A stretch of 25,964 nucleotides of DNA from a virus, in IMG/VR virus record IMGVR_UViG_3300028835_000438, positions 1 through 25,964 of that record. One strand, written 5' to 3'. A program made the position numbers and the translations under genes. The notes beneath the pieces were generated by a model. That model searched no databases and had not been told where the DNA came from. It saw only the letters and a list, made by a program, of their open reading frames with translations. Position 1 is the stretch's first letter; each line of letters opens with the position of its first letter. Shown in pieces: positions 6,180 through 14,664 of this stretch.

Positions 6180-6282
6180 TCCGAAACGGAACGGATTCGT
6201 GCTATTTCGGCGCGGTTTCGGTACATTCTGGACGCGACAACGCGACAATCCTGCAACCGTTTCGTGACGAAAGGGAGCCGTG
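6180..6282 (+). promoter_or_regulatory. Non-coding gap with tandem 8-base repeat and good RBS
   Basis: The 103 bases between DUF1064 and the methyltransferase hold no convincing gene. They contain two perfect adjacent copies of CGCGACAA (6233-6248), a partly inverted pair CGAAACGG/CCGTTTCG about 70 bases apart, and AAGGGAG (6271-6277) placed five bases before ATG 6283. A -10-like TACATT lies at 6222-6227 without a convincing -35 element. Promoter or operator activity is possible but not shown. Confidence 0.35.
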
Positions 6283-7593
6283 ATGGCTACAAACAAGCAA
6301 CAACCGGGCATCGAGCTCCGCAGCATCGCCGACCTGGTGCCGACCGAAAACAATCCGCGCACGCACACCGACGAACAAATCGACCGCATTGCCGCCAGCA
6401 TTGACGAGTTCGGCTGGACGAATCCGATGCTGACCGCAAAGGACAACGGCGCGCACCGAATCCTCGCAGGCCACGGCCGCCTGGCCGCTGCAATCAAACT
6501 CGGCATGGACGAGGTGCCATGCCGGGACCTGTCGCACCTGTCGGAAAGCCAGCGCAACGCGTACGTGATCGCCGACAACAAGCTGGCCGAGGACGCAGGC
6601 TGGCACAACGAATCGCTCGCCGAGATATTCGAGAACCTGAACGCCGACGGCTACGCGCTCGACCTCACCGGGTTCAGTTTCGAGGCGGCCGAGGGAATCA
6701 TGAAGGACGCGCGCTCGACCAACGAACCGGACGGCGCGGGCGGCCAGGCTGGCGAGGACGACTTCGGCGAGGTGCAGGACAACCCGGTTTCCAGGCTCGG
6801 CGATTTGTGGCAATGCGGAATCCACCGGCTGTACTGCGCCGACAGCATGGTGCCGGAAACTTTCGAGACCCTGATCGACGGCGAGAACGTGCACATGATC
6901 GCCACGGATCCGCCGTACGCGATATACGGCAGCGCCACCGGGATCGCCTCCGACATTGCCGACGACAAAATGGTGCGGCCGTTTTTCGACAAGGTCCTGA
7001 CAATCGGAAAGGACCGGCTGGAGTGGTTCGGGCATTGCTACGTGTTCTGCGACTGGCGCAGCTGGCCAGCGATTTGGGAAAGCTGCAAAGGCGTACCGCA
7101 CATGGAGCCGAAAAACCTGCTGATGTGGGACAAGGGCGGGGCGGGCCTCGGCTCGAACTACGCCAACACGTACGAGTGCATTTCGTTTTTCTCGAAGCTG
7201 CCAAAGCAAACGGCAATGGGCAATCGGCCGAGCGGGCAGCGTCCGGTGCACAAGCCGAACGTGCTGCGGTACAACAGGCCGACCGGCTCGGACCGCCTGC
7301 ACAACGCCGCGAAACCTGTCGCCCTGCTCCGTGAGCTGATCGAGAACAGCAGCGGGCCGGGCGACGTGGTGCTGGAACCGTTCGCCGGTAGCGGGTCCAC
7401 GCTGATCGCTGCCGACCAGACCGACCGTATCTGCCTGGCCGTCGAAATCGACCCCGGCTGGTGCGACGTGATCCTCAACCGCTTTTGGAAGCTGCGCGAA
7501 ATGGAGCCGGAGCTCGTCGCGTCCACCGACTACGACGCAGGCACGGAGCCGATGCGCTACAGCGAGGTGGTGGACGACCGGCACCGGGCGTGA
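6283..7593 (+). CDS. ParB-like domain fused to N6-adenine DNA methyltransferase
   Basis: This 436-residue protein starts at ATG 6283 behind a strong AAGGGAG; the GTG at 6280 is too close to that site. Residues 1-110 form a ParB/Srx-like N-terminal domain (NPRTHTDEQIDRIAASIDEFG, then GHGRLAAA at 63-70). After an acidic Gly-rich linker (about 145-168), residues 170-405 are an N6-adenine methyltransferase. The catalytic DPPY (209-212) precedes FAGSGST (367-373), which is the beta-class order, and an AAKP motif follows His340. It should methylate adenine in double-stranded DNA using SAM, while the ParB part probably helps binding. Such fusions are common in phages and are usually solitary. A restriction-evasion role is likely, or possibly marking DNA for packaging. 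Its TGA overlaps the next GTG. Confidence 0.93.
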   Translation: MATNKQQPGIELRSIADLVPTENNPRTHTDEQIDRIAASIDEFGWTNPMLTAKDNGAHRILAGHGRLAAAIKLGMDEVPCRDLSHLSESQRNAYVIADNKLAEDAGWHNESLAEIFENLNADGYALDLTGFSFEAAEGIMKDARSTNEPDGAGGQAGEDDFGEVQDNPVSRLGDLWQCGIHRLYCADSMVPETFETLIDGENVHMIATDPPYAIYGSATGIASDIADDKMVRPFFDKVLTIGKDRLEWFGHCYVFCDWRSWPAIWESCKGVPHMEPKNLLMWDKGGAGLGSNYANTYECISFFSKLPKQTAMGNRPSGQRPVHKPNVLRYNRPTGSDRLHNAAKPVALLRELIENSSGPGDVVLEPFAGSGSTLIAADQTDRICLAVEIDPGWCDVILNRFWKLREMEPELVASTDYDAGTEPMRYSEVVDDRHRA

Positions 7594-8063
7594 AGCTGGT
7601 GCTGTGTCCTATGACATTGCGCGAGGCTCGCTCGTACGTCGAGCAGTTCCACCGCCATCACAAGGCCCCGCAGGGCGGCATTTTCGCTATCGGCTGCGCG
7701 GACGTGGACGAGGGCCTGATTTGTGGCGTGGCCATTGTCGGCCGACCTGTCGCTCGAAATCTCGACGATATGTGGACAGCCGAAGTGATCCGGGTCGCTA
7801 CGGACGGCACGAAAAACGCGTGCTCGAAACTGTACGCGGCGGCCTGGCGGGCGTGCAGGTCGATGGGCTACGCCCGGCTGGTCACGTACACGTTGCCGAC
7901 CGAGTCCGGCGCCAGCCTGCGCGGTGCCGGCTTCACGATTGTCGCGGAGACCAGGGGCGGCAGCTGGTCCCGCATTGAACGGCCCCGAGTGGACGAGCAC
8001 CCGCTGCAGGGCAAACTGAGATGGGAACGTGGCACGCAAGAAAACAGCAACGAAACGGCGTAA
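7590..8063 (+). CDS. XF1762-type conserved phage protein, GNAT-like
   Basis: This is a 157-residue protein from GTG 7590, which overlaps the methyltransferase stop. It shows the family landmarks in order: FHRHHKAP (20-27), GVAIVGRPVAR (46-56), TDGTKNACSKLY (71-82), an RLVTYT strand (96-101) and ESGASLRGAGF (105-115). The pattern of strands and helices, with a small-residue turn before the final helix, resembles GNAT acyltransferases. The family is known mostly as XF1762 or a hypothetical protein in phages and prophages, with no proven substrate. It overlaps the terminase small subunit gene by 35 bases, so the two are probably cotranslated. A role in modifying a phage or host protein or DNA base is possible but unproven. 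Confidence 0.85.
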   Translation: MKLVLCPMTLREARSYVEQFHRHHKAPQGGIFAIGCADVDEGLICGVAIVGRPVARNLDDMWTAEVIRVATDGTKNACSKLYAAAWRACRSMGYARLVTYTLPTESGASLRGAGFTIVAETRGGSWSRIERPRVDEHPLQGKLRWERGTQENSNETA

Positions 8064-8535
8064 GCAGCTTTTCCTCGATCGCCTCCGCGTGACAGGTTCA
8101 GTGTGCGAGGCCGCCGTGGCTGGCGAGCTGAACCGATCCAGCTTCTACCGTGTCAAGGAACGCGACCCGGTGTTCTCGGAGGCGTGGGACGATTGCGAGG
8201 CGTCGTTCATGGACGGTGTCGAGGCCGAATCGTTGAAGCGTGCAATCCGTGGCGTGGACGAGGACAAGCCGTACACCGCGCTGGACGGCAAGGGCGGCAA
8301 GGTCACAGCGTTCCGCACCGTGACGACGAAATCGGACCGGCTGCTCGAACTCACGCTGAAAGCCAGGCACCCGCTGTACAAGCCGGTCAAGGCGTTCGAG
8401 CACACCAGCCCGGACGGCTCGATGACACCGACAATCGAGGAGGCCCCGGACTACTCGGCCCTGTCGGACGGCGAGTTGCAGGAGTTGACCAGGCTGCAAC
8501 GGAAAGCGCGTGGCGTCACCAGCGCCGGAGTATGA
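8029..8535 (+). CDS. terS: Terminase small subunit-like DNA-binding protein
   Basis: This is a 168-residue protein with a GTG start inside the previous gene. The N-terminus is very basic (ARKKTATKRRKQ). Residues about 12-45 resemble a helix-turn-helix (FLDRLRVTGSVCEAAVAG, then NRSSFYRVKERD), as in small terminase subunits that recognise the packaging site. The middle has a helical segment with ESLKRAIRG, and the C-terminal third is acidic and Ser-rich, followed by a short basic helix. The call rests on this HTH plus direct overlap with the large terminase gene (26 bases). Small terminases are poorly conserved, so another DNA-binding regulator cannot be excluded. Confidence 0.75.
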   Translation: MARKKTATKRRKQLFLDRLRVTGSVCEAAVAGELNRSSFYRVKERDPVFSEAWDDCEASFMDGVEAESLKRAIRGVDEDKPYTALDGKGGKVTAFRTVTTKSDRLLELTLKARHPLYKPVKAFEHTSPDGSMTPTIEEAPDYSALSDGELQELTRLQRKARGVTSAGV

Positions 8536-10033
8536 TCGCCTCACCGACTTAGAGGCCGCGCTTGCCGAACGCTGCGAGGACAGCCTGCACCTGTTCACCA
8601 CGGAGGCGTGGGAACACCTCGACCCGGCCACGTTCGTGGACGGCCGCCACCTCGAAATACAAGCCGAATATCTGGAAGCGTTCATCAACGGCGAGATACC
8701 CCGGCTGCTCCTGAACGTCCCGCCTGGCCACATGAAATCCTTGTCGGTGTCCGTGCTCCTGAACGCGTGGGCGTGGACGAAAAAAGGCCGCACGGGCAAG
8801 CGATTCGCCGCCACCTCGTACCGTGGCGACCTGGCATTGCGCGACGCCGATAAAACCCGGCGGCTGATCCGCTCGCGCTGGTATCAGGACCGATGGGGCG
8901 ACACTGTCGGCGCGCTCCGAGACACAAAGCTGAAAATCCGCAAGGGCCAGGACGTCAAAAGCCGATTCGAGAACGAGCACGGCGGCTTCCGGTTCTCGAC
9001 TGCGGTTTCAGGAATCATGGGCGAGGGCGGCGACTTTGTGATCCTCGACGACCCGCACAACGTCGAGCAGGCCGAATCGGACGACAACCGCGAGGACGTC
9101 GTGCGCCGTATCCGCCTGGCCCTGCCGACCCGCGTGCGATCACCGGACGGCGGCGTGTGCGTCATCATGCAACGGCTACACACTCGGGACTACGCGGGCG
9201 TGATGATTGCCGACAAGGCCGACCTCGTCCACTTGTGCCTGCCGGCACGGTACGAGAAAAAGCACCCGCACGTATCGGTTCCGATCACGCTCAAAAAATC
9301 CGGGCGCGAATTGCCCGGAGATTTCCGCACCGAGGAGGGCCAGCTGCTATGGCCCGAGCTATTCGCGGACGAGCGCCTGACGTCGTTGGAGGTCGAGCTG
9401 GGCGCGTACGGTAAAGCGGGCCAGCTGCAGCAACGTCCGGTCCCGCGCGGCGGCGGAATGTACAAGCTGAAATGGTTTGCGGGCAAATTCGTGGACGCCG
9501 ACGACGTGCCGAAGCGTGCGATGCGCTGCCGGGGATGGGACCTCGCAGCCACCGAGGAGAACGTGCAGAACCGGGGCGACTATTCAGCGGGCGTGAAATT
9601 GGCGCGCGCCGGTGGCAAGATATACGTCGAACACGTAACACGGTTCCGAGGTTCGCCGCTGACGGTCCGTAAAAAAATGAAAATGATGGCGGACCAGGAC
9701 GGAAAGGCTGTGCATATCGACTTTCCGCAGGACCCCGGCCAGGCGGGCAAAAGCCAGGCGGAGGACCTTGCCGCCGAGTTCCCGCGAAACCGGGTCCACT
9801 ATAGCCCGGAGAGTGGCAGCAAAGAGGTGCGACAGGATGCACCTGCGTCGCAAGCGGAAGCCGGTAACGTCTATATTGTGCGCGGCGCATGGAACGGCGA
9901 TTTCATCGACGAGCTGTGCCTCTTTCCGAACGGTGATTACGACGACCAGGCCGATGGGTTCGCGCGAGCGTATCATCGGGTAGCGAGGCAACCGAAGGGC
10001 GTGAGGTCCGGCGGCTACAAAGGGGCAAGTTAA
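8510..10033 (+). CDS. terL: Terminase large subunit
   Basis: This 507-residue packaging motor and nuclease pumps DNA into the prohead using ATP and cuts the concatemer. The N-terminal ATPase has an atypical Walker A loop (VPPGHMKS, 70-77), Walker B FVILDDP (176-182) and a following MQRLHTRD coupling-like segment. The C-terminal RNase H-like nuclease shows its acidic residues in GWDLAATEE (Asp344), NRGDYSAGV (about 354-361) and NGDYDDQAD (474-482). Length is usual for the family. GTG 8510 is chosen because it overlaps the small subunit gene; the nearby ATG at 8532 is out of frame. The stop TAA shares one base with the portal ATG. Headful versus cos packaging cannot be decided from this alone. 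Confidence 0.95.
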   Translation: MASPAPEYDRLTDLEAALAERCEDSLHLFTTEAWEHLDPATFVDGRHLEIQAEYLEAFINGEIPRLLLNVPPGHMKSLSVSVLLNAWAWTKKGRTGKRFAATSYRGDLALRDADKTRRLIRSRWYQDRWGDTVGALRDTKLKIRKGQDVKSRFENEHGGFRFSTAVSGIMGEGGDFVILDDPHNVEQAESDDNREDVVRRIRLALPTRVRSPDGGVCVIMQRLHTRDYAGVMIADKADLVHLCLPARYEKKHPHVSVPITLKKSGRELPGDFRTEEGQLLWPELFADERLTSLEVELGAYGKAGQLQQRPVPRGGGMYKLKWFAGKFVDADDVPKRAMRCRGWDLAATEENVQNRGDYSAGVKLARAGGKIYVEHVTRFRGSPLTVRKKMKMMADQDGKAVHIDFPQDPGQAGKSQAEDLAAEFPRNRVHYSPESGSKEVRQDAPASQAEAGNVYIVRGAWNGDFIDELCLFPNGDYDDQADGFARAYHRVARQPKGVRSGGYKGAS

Positions 10034-11547
10034 TGGCGACCGTGGCAAACGACATCGAACAAACGCACCCGGACTACGACCGGAAAAAGCCGGATTGGGA
10101 TTTAGTGGACGACGGCTACGAGGGCGAGGCGCGAATCAAACAGCGCGGCAGCTTCTACCTGCCGGTGACGAGCGGCCAGCGTGCCCTCGGCCTCGGCAAA
10201 TCAGGCGCAACGACCAACGAGGGGCAGCTGCTCTACGATTCGTACCTGACACGGGCGAACTATCCGAGCCTCGTCCGCGATATTGCCAACGCCCTGGTCG
10301 GCGTGATGAACAAAGAGCCGCCGGTGATCGAGCTGCCGGACGCACTAGCCGACATGGAAAACAGCGCGACCGCCCGAGGCGAACCGCTGCACGTACTGAT
10401 TCGGCGTATCCAGCTGTACCAGCTGCTGTTCGGCCGCACCGGCATACTGGCCGACGTGGACGCCAGCCGGGACCTGCCGTACCTCGTTGACTACGAGGCC
10501 GCGCGAATCATCAATTGGGACGACGAACCGGGCATCGAGGAGGCGGAACGCCGCACCACGCTGGTCGTGCTCGACGAAACCCGCAACGTGCGCGACGGAT
10601 TTCGATGGGAGGAGCGTGACAAATTCCGCGCGCTCGGCTTCGACGACGCGGGCAAGTATGCGGTCGTGATCGAGGACGGCGGCACGCGCTCCGAGGAAAT
10701 CGTGCCGGTGATTCAGGGCACATCGCTCGAGGAAATCCCGTTCGTTTTCATCAATTCGGCCGACCTGGTCCCGCCGCCTGGTGACGTGCCGTTGCTCGGC
10801 CTGGCTCGCCTGGCGCTGACAATTTACCGGGGCGACGCCGACTACCGGCAGGCCCTTTTCATGCAGGGACAGGACACGCTGGTGATTATCGGCGAGGACA
10901 CGGACGCCGACACCGAGGGCGATGGCGCACAGCTGATCGTTGGCGCTGGTGCCCACATCAACATTCCGAACGCCGAGGGCGACGCCAAGTTCATTGGCGT
11001 GGACGGTCAAGGCTTGTCCGAAATGCGCGAGGCGCAGGACGCCGATTTCAGCCGGGCGCAGCAATACGGGCTACAGCTGATGAGCTCCGGCGCAGGTGCC
11101 GAGGCTGCCGAAACCCTGAAAATTCGGGTCGCAGCTCGCACCGCTGATCTGGTGAACATTGCCGTCACCTCGGCCGCTGGTGCCGAGCAAATCCTGAAGC
11201 TGTGCGCCGAGTGGGTCGGAGCGAATCCCGACGACGTGCGGGTCGAGGCCAACACGGACTTTATCGACGAGACCATGCAGTCCACGGAACTCCTCGGATT
11301 TATGAACGCGAAATCGCGCGGCGCTCCGCTTTCGACCAAGTCAATCCACGCCCTGATGCGCAAGGGCGACGTGACGCAGCTGACGTTCGAGCAGGAGCAG
11401 GAGGCAATCGACGAGGAGCCGCCACCGGAGGACCGAATCGGCCTCGGCGAGCCGGGCGAGGTGGACGAGAACGGCAACCCGCTGCCACCAGGCGGAGGAC
11501 CAGGCGGGCCACCGGACGACGAGGAGGACGAGGACGAGGACGAGTAG
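10033..11547 (+). CDS. Portal protein (DUF4055-type)
   Basis: This is a 504-residue protein starting at ATG 10033, directly behind the terminase. Portals form the dodecameric ring at one capsid vertex through which DNA passes. The sequence fits DUF4055-type portals: an N-terminal RGSFYLP and TNEGQLLYDSYLTRANYPSLVR region, a mixed alpha/beta core with LLGLARLALTIYRGDADYRQALFMQG (about 255-280), and a C-terminal helical part with SSGAGAEAAETLKIRVAARTADL. The last 60 residues are Pro/Gly-rich and end in a strongly acidic DDEEDEDEDE tail. That tail is plausibly disordered and could interact with scaffold or connector proteins. Position after TerL and before a Mu F-like protein is the standard order. 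Confidence 0.9.
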   Translation: MATVANDIEQTHPDYDRKKPDWDLVDDGYEGEARIKQRGSFYLPVTSGQRALGLGKSGATTNEGQLLYDSYLTRANYPSLVRDIANALVGVMNKEPPVIELPDALADMENSATARGEPLHVLIRRIQLYQLLFGRTGILADVDASRDLPYLVDYEAARIINWDDEPGIEEAERRTTLVVLDETRNVRDGFRWEERDKFRALGFDDAGKYAVVIEDGGTRSEEIVPVIQGTSLEEIPFVFINSADLVPPPGDVPLLGLARLALTIYRGDADYRQALFMQGQDTLVIIGEDTDADTEGDGAQLIVGAGAHINIPNAEGDAKFIGVDGQGLSEMREAQDADFSRAQQYGLQLMSSGAGAEAAETLKIRVAARTADLVNIAVTSAAGAEQILKLCAEWVGANPDDVRVEANTDFIDETMQSTELLGFMNAKSRGAPLSTKSIHALMRKGDVTQLTFEQEQEAIDEEPPPEDRIGLGEPGEVDENGNPLPPGGGPGGPPDDEEDEDEDE

Positions 11548-11550
11548 CCC

Positions 11551-12684
11551 GTGCCCTCGAACGACGACATACGCGACGAGCTGATACGGCGGCGGGTCGA
11601 GATCAATCGCTTCGCGGCCGGATTGTCGCGCCGTATGCGAGCTATTCTGAACCGCGCCGAGCCTGAATTGCGGGCCAGGCTGAAAGCCAGGCTGGAACGG
11701 GCGAACCTCCTGAACGCGGATCCGGGGCCGCTCACCACGCGCAAGCTGCGGGCAATCTCCGACCTGATCCGGGAACTAAACGGGCCGACGTTCGACGACG
11801 TCAACGCCCTCGTACGTTCCGAGCTGGTCGCGTTCGCAAAGGCCGAGGCGCTGGCAAGCGCGGTCACAATCTCCGGCCAGCTGCCGCTCATTGTCTCGCT
11901 GTCGGTGCCCGATGCTCGATCGCTTCGCAGTATCGTGTTCGCCCGGCCGTTTGACCGTCGCATATTACGCGACTGGCTCGGCTCTTTTGAGCTGAACGAC
12001 CGCCGCAGAATGATGGACGAGGTTCGGCAGGGCGTGCTTTTCAACGAGACACCGACGCAGATTTCGCGCCGGATATTCGGAACGCAGGCCCTCGGCGGAA
12101 GCGACGGCACCAGGGAAATCACCAGGCGGGGCAGTCAAACGCTGGCCAACACCGCCACCGCGGCGATTTACAACGGCGTGCTGGAGGCCCTGTACGTCGC
12201 CAACAAGCGGATCATCCGCAAGGAACTATACGAGGCCACGCTCGACAGCCGCACCACGCCGATTTGCCGCAGCCTCGACCAGCAACAGTTCGACGTCGGA
12301 CGAGGCCCACGGCCGCCACTTCACATGAATTGCCGCAGCGTACGCGTGCCGATTATCGACGGCCGCAAACTGTCCGGCCGCCCGGCCGATGCAACAACCG
12401 AGGACGCGCTCGCCGGTTTGCGCGGACCCGCGCGCAGGCGCGAGGTGGCCAAGCTGGTCGGCCAGGTGCCCGCCGGCACCAGCTACAACCAATGGCTTGC
12501 GCGGCAAAGCGCAGGATTTCAGGACACGGTGCTCGGACCGACACGCGGCAGGCTGTTCAGGAAAGGCGGTCTGGAGCTCGACGCGTTCGTCGATAGTAGC
12601 GGCAGCCAGTACACGTTGCGCGAACTGTATTCGCGGGAATTGTCAGCGTTTCGTCGCGCGAACGTGCCCGCGCCACCGCTGTAA
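11551..12684 (+). CDS. Minor head / head morphogenesis protein (Mu gpF-like)
   Basis: This is a 377-residue protein with a GTG start three bases after the portal stop. The N-terminal two thirds are helical and Arg-rich. The diagnostic block is TLDSRTTPICRSLD (230-243) followed by PPLHMNCRSVRVP (255-267), the Asp/Cys/His pattern of the phage Mu F / SPP1 gp7 minor head domain. The C-terminal 100 residues contain WLARQSAGFQDTVLGP, a segment commonly seen behind that domain. In known phages this protein is present in few copies, binds the portal and assists capsid assembly or DNA exit. The gene ends at a 76-base gap, the first of several with compact hairpins. Confidence 0.9.
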   Translation: MPSNDDIRDELIRRRVEINRFAAGLSRRMRAILNRAEPELRARLKARLERANLLNADPGPLTTRKLRAISDLIRELNGPTFDDVNALVRSELVAFAKAEALASAVTISGQLPLIVSLSVPDARSLRSIVFARPFDRRILRDWLGSFELNDRRRMMDEVRQGVLFNETPTQISRRIFGTQALGGSDGTREITRRGSQTLANTATAAIYNGVLEALYVANKRIIRKELYEATLDSRTTPICRSLDQQQFDVGRGPRPPLHMNCRSVRVPIIDGRKLSGRPADATTEDALAGLRGPARRREVAKLVGQVPAGTSYNQWLARQSAGFQDTVLGPTRGRLFRKGGLELDAFVDSSGSQYTLRELYSRELSAFRRANVPAPPL

Positions 12685-12760
12685 AGTTGCACGACACGCA
12701 GCAAGGCGTATAGAATCTCGGACGACGCCGTGATGGCGTCCAACCGTGACGGAGAATCCT
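12685..12760 (+). promoter_or_regulatory. Gap with GTGAT-loop hairpin upstream of scaffold gene
   Basis: GACGCC (12724-12729) and GGCGTC (12735-12740) pair perfectly around a GTGAT loop (12730-12734). A -10-like TAGAAT (12711-12716) follows TTGCAC (12687-12692), 18 bases apart, which would make a weak promoter. GGAG (12751-12754) is the likely ribosome binding site for TTG 12761. This hairpin is one of a family found in all five long gaps of the virion region. Confidence 0.5.
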
Positions 12761-13582
12761 TTGGAACTTGCTGACAGTTACGACAGCTTAACCGACGTCC
12801 CCGCCGACCACTTGGCCCTTTACGTTGAACGCGACGGCAAAGCCGTGCTCGATGTAAGCCAGGTCAAAAGCCAGGACGATTTCGACAGGTACGGCAAGGC
12901 GCTCAAGGCCAGGCTCGACGACGCAAAACGAAAAAACCAGGGCGGCCCATCCGGCGTGACGCGGGACGAGGTCGAGGAGATATTCACCAGCGCAGCTGCG
13001 AAACTGCTGAACGGGAAACGCGATCCCGGCAAAGGCGGTGGAAACGGTGACGACTCCGAACTGGCAACACGCGTCCACGACCTTGAGCGCGAGCTATCGG
13101 CGACAAAGGAAAAGCTGGACAAGGCGAATACGGACCGCGAGTCCGCACAATCGCAGGCGACCACTACAACGATAAAAAACGCGTTGACAGGGGCGGCGGT
13201 GAAATCGGGCGTAAGGTCCGAGGCCGTCGATTCCCTGGTATCGCTGGTCGAGAAATCGTTCGAGATTTCAGGCGAGGGCGGAGTGGTGACGAAAATCGAG
13301 GGCGGGACCGTCGAGGGCGTGACGCCTAACACGAAACCCGGCGATTTTTTCACCGCCATTAAACGCGCGGACAACTACTCGTACTTCTGGCCAGCGTCGA
13401 AAGGCGGAGGCTCACAACCCGGTGATCGGGGCAAGGGCGGCGGCGACGATAAGAACCCGTGGTCCGCGAAAGGATGGAACATGACCAGGCAGGGCGAACT
13501 GGTCAGAGAGAACCGTGCGAACGCCGAGGACCTTGCAAAACAGGCAGGCTCGCACATCGGCGCTGTGAAACCGCCGAAATAA
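12761..13582 (+). CDS. Putative scaffold protein
   Basis: This is a 273-residue protein if it starts at TTG 12761, preceded by GGAG at a six-base spacing. The GTG at 12746 is in frame but has no ribosome binding site and sits directly behind a hairpin. The N-terminal 30 residues (LADSYDSLTDVPADHLALYVERDGKAVLD in pieces) resemble the opening of many phage scaffold or minor structural proteins. A charged helical region with a coiled coil (about 97-132, LERELSATKEKLDKA) follows, then a Gly/Asp-rich C-terminal part. High charge, coiled coil and position just ahead of the major capsid gene fit an assembly scaffold that is removed as the capsid matures. No catalytic protease motif is visible. Confidence 0.75.
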   Translation: MELADSYDSLTDVPADHLALYVERDGKAVLDVSQVKSQDDFDRYGKALKARLDDAKRKNQGGPSGVTRDEVEEIFTSAAAKLLNGKRDPGKGGGNGDDSELATRVHDLERELSATKEKLDKANTDRESAQSQATTTTIKNALTGAAVKSGVRSEAVDSLVSLVEKSFEISGEGGVVTKIEGGTVEGVTPNTKPGDFFTAIKRADNYSYFWPASKGGGSQPGDRGKGGGDDKNPWSAKGWNMTRQGELVRENRANAEDLAKQAGSHIGAVKPPK

Positions 13583-13665
13583 TTGATACATTACGCCCGA
13601 AACCCGCAGCCGTGACGGCTGTATTAAGCGCAGGCCGTGAGGGCCGAACCGACAGGAGATAACTC
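13583..13665 (+). promoter_or_regulatory. Gap with two GTGA-loop hairpins upstream of capsid gene
   Basis: Two small hairpins occur in tandem. CAGCC (13607-13611) pairs with GGCTG (13617-13621) around GTGAC, and GGCC (13633-13636) pairs with GGCC (13642-13645) around GTGAG. AGGAG (13654-13658) follows, seven bases before ATG 13666, a strong ribosome binding site for the most abundant virion protein. There is no T run, so these are unlikely to be terminators. Confidence 0.55.
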
Positions 13666-14664
13666 ATGGCCCTTGTGCAAATTGCGGACGTAGTAGTCCC
13701 GGAAATTTTCACACCGTACGCGCAGCTCATCACCGAGGAAAAATCCCGCCTGATCCAAAGCGGGGCGGCTGCACGCAACGGACAGTTCGACGCCTCACTT
13801 GCTGGCGGCGGACTTACCTTCAACGACCCAAGCTGGAACGACCTGGCGAACGACGCCGACAACGTCGGTGACGATAGCGAAACGCCAGCCGTGCCGAACA
13901 ACCTCACGGCGGTTCAGGAGATACAGGTCCGCCTGTCTCGAAACCAGCATTGGAAAGCTGCCGACCTTTCCGCCGCCCTCGCAGGCGACGACCCCATGCA
14001 GGCTATCGCTGGCCGTGTCGGTGGATACTGGTCACGACGCGCGCAGGCTGTGCTCGTTGCCACAATGGCGGGCGTGTTTGCAGACAACACCGCGAACGAC
14101 GCAGGCGACTACACGAACGACATTACCGGCGCGTTCACGCCGGGCGTGACCGATTTCAGCGCGGAAGCTGTGATCGACACGGCCGTGACCGCTGGCGACT
14201 CGCTCGAAGATTTCGCCATGATCATGGTGCACTCGGTTGTTTACGCGAAAATGCGGAAAAACAACCTGATTGATTTCATCCGTGATTCCGACAACGACAC
14301 GCGAATCGCCGTGTTCGGCGACCTTGAAGTGATCGTCGACGACGGCTTGCCGGTGGCCACGCAGGATTACGACAGCTGGCTGTTCGGTCCCGGAGCGATC
14401 CAGGTCGGCGTGAGCACGCCGAAAGTGGCAACCGAAGTGACGCGCGAGGCCCTTGAGGGACTAGGCGCAGGCACGGAGATTTTGTCGAACCGCGTCGAGT
14501 GGATTCTGCATCCCGCAGGACACGCATACGTTGGCACCGCCCCGAACGGCGGACCGTCGAATGCGGCAACGGCGAACAATCTGGCCGCTGCGACGTCGTG
14601 GAACCGAGTGTTCCCCGAGCGCAAACAGGTCAAGATTGCACGTCTGCGCACCACCGAAGCGTAA
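13666..14664 (+). CDS. Major capsid protein
   Basis: This 332-residue protein should form the hexamers and pentamers of an HK97-fold capsid. The N-terminal segment (VVVPEIFTPYAQLITEEKSRLIQSG) is the amphipathic region seen before the core in coat proteins of this type. The core has a long helix (DDPMQAIAGRVGGYWSRRAQAVLVATMAGVF in pieces) and mixed strands with HSVVYAKMRKNNLI and FGDLEVIVDDGLPV. The final strand KQVKIARLRTTEA closes the protein. It follows a scaffold, has the strongest ribosome binding site in the region and is flanked by structured gaps on both sides, all consistent with high expression. No fused protease or extra decoration domain is evident. Confidence 0.88.
   Translation: MALVQIADVVVPEIFTPYAQLITEEKSRLIQSGAAARNGQFDASLAGGGLTFNDPSWNDLANDADNVGDDSETPAVPNNLTAVQEIQVRLSRNQHWKAADLSAALAGDDPMQAIAGRVGGYWSRRAQAVLVATMAGVFADNTANDAGDYTNDITGAFTPGVTDFSAEAVIDTAVTAGDSLEDFAMIMVHSVVYAKMRKNNLIDFIRDSDNDTRIAVFGDLEVIVDDGLPVATQDYDSWLFGPGAIQVGVSTPKVATEVTREALEGLGAGTEILSNRVEWILHPAGHAYVGTAPNGGPSNAATANNLAAATSWNRVFPERKQVKIARLRTTEA

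Noticed and set aside
6202-7584. Long open frame on the minus strand opposite the ParB-methyltransferase gene
   Set aside because: The plus strand carries clear enzyme motifs across the same DNA. Long antisense frames are expected in GC-rich genes, and this one has no recognisable domain.
9991-10010. A further GTGAG-loop hairpin inside the end of the large terminase gene
   Set aside because: Its short stem needs a G:T pair and lies in coding sequence, so it is no better than chance.
12687-12716. Promoter TTGCAC with TAGAAT before the scaffold gene
   Set aside because: The -35 element matches poorly and spacing is 18. It is noted in the gap entry but not called as a promoter.
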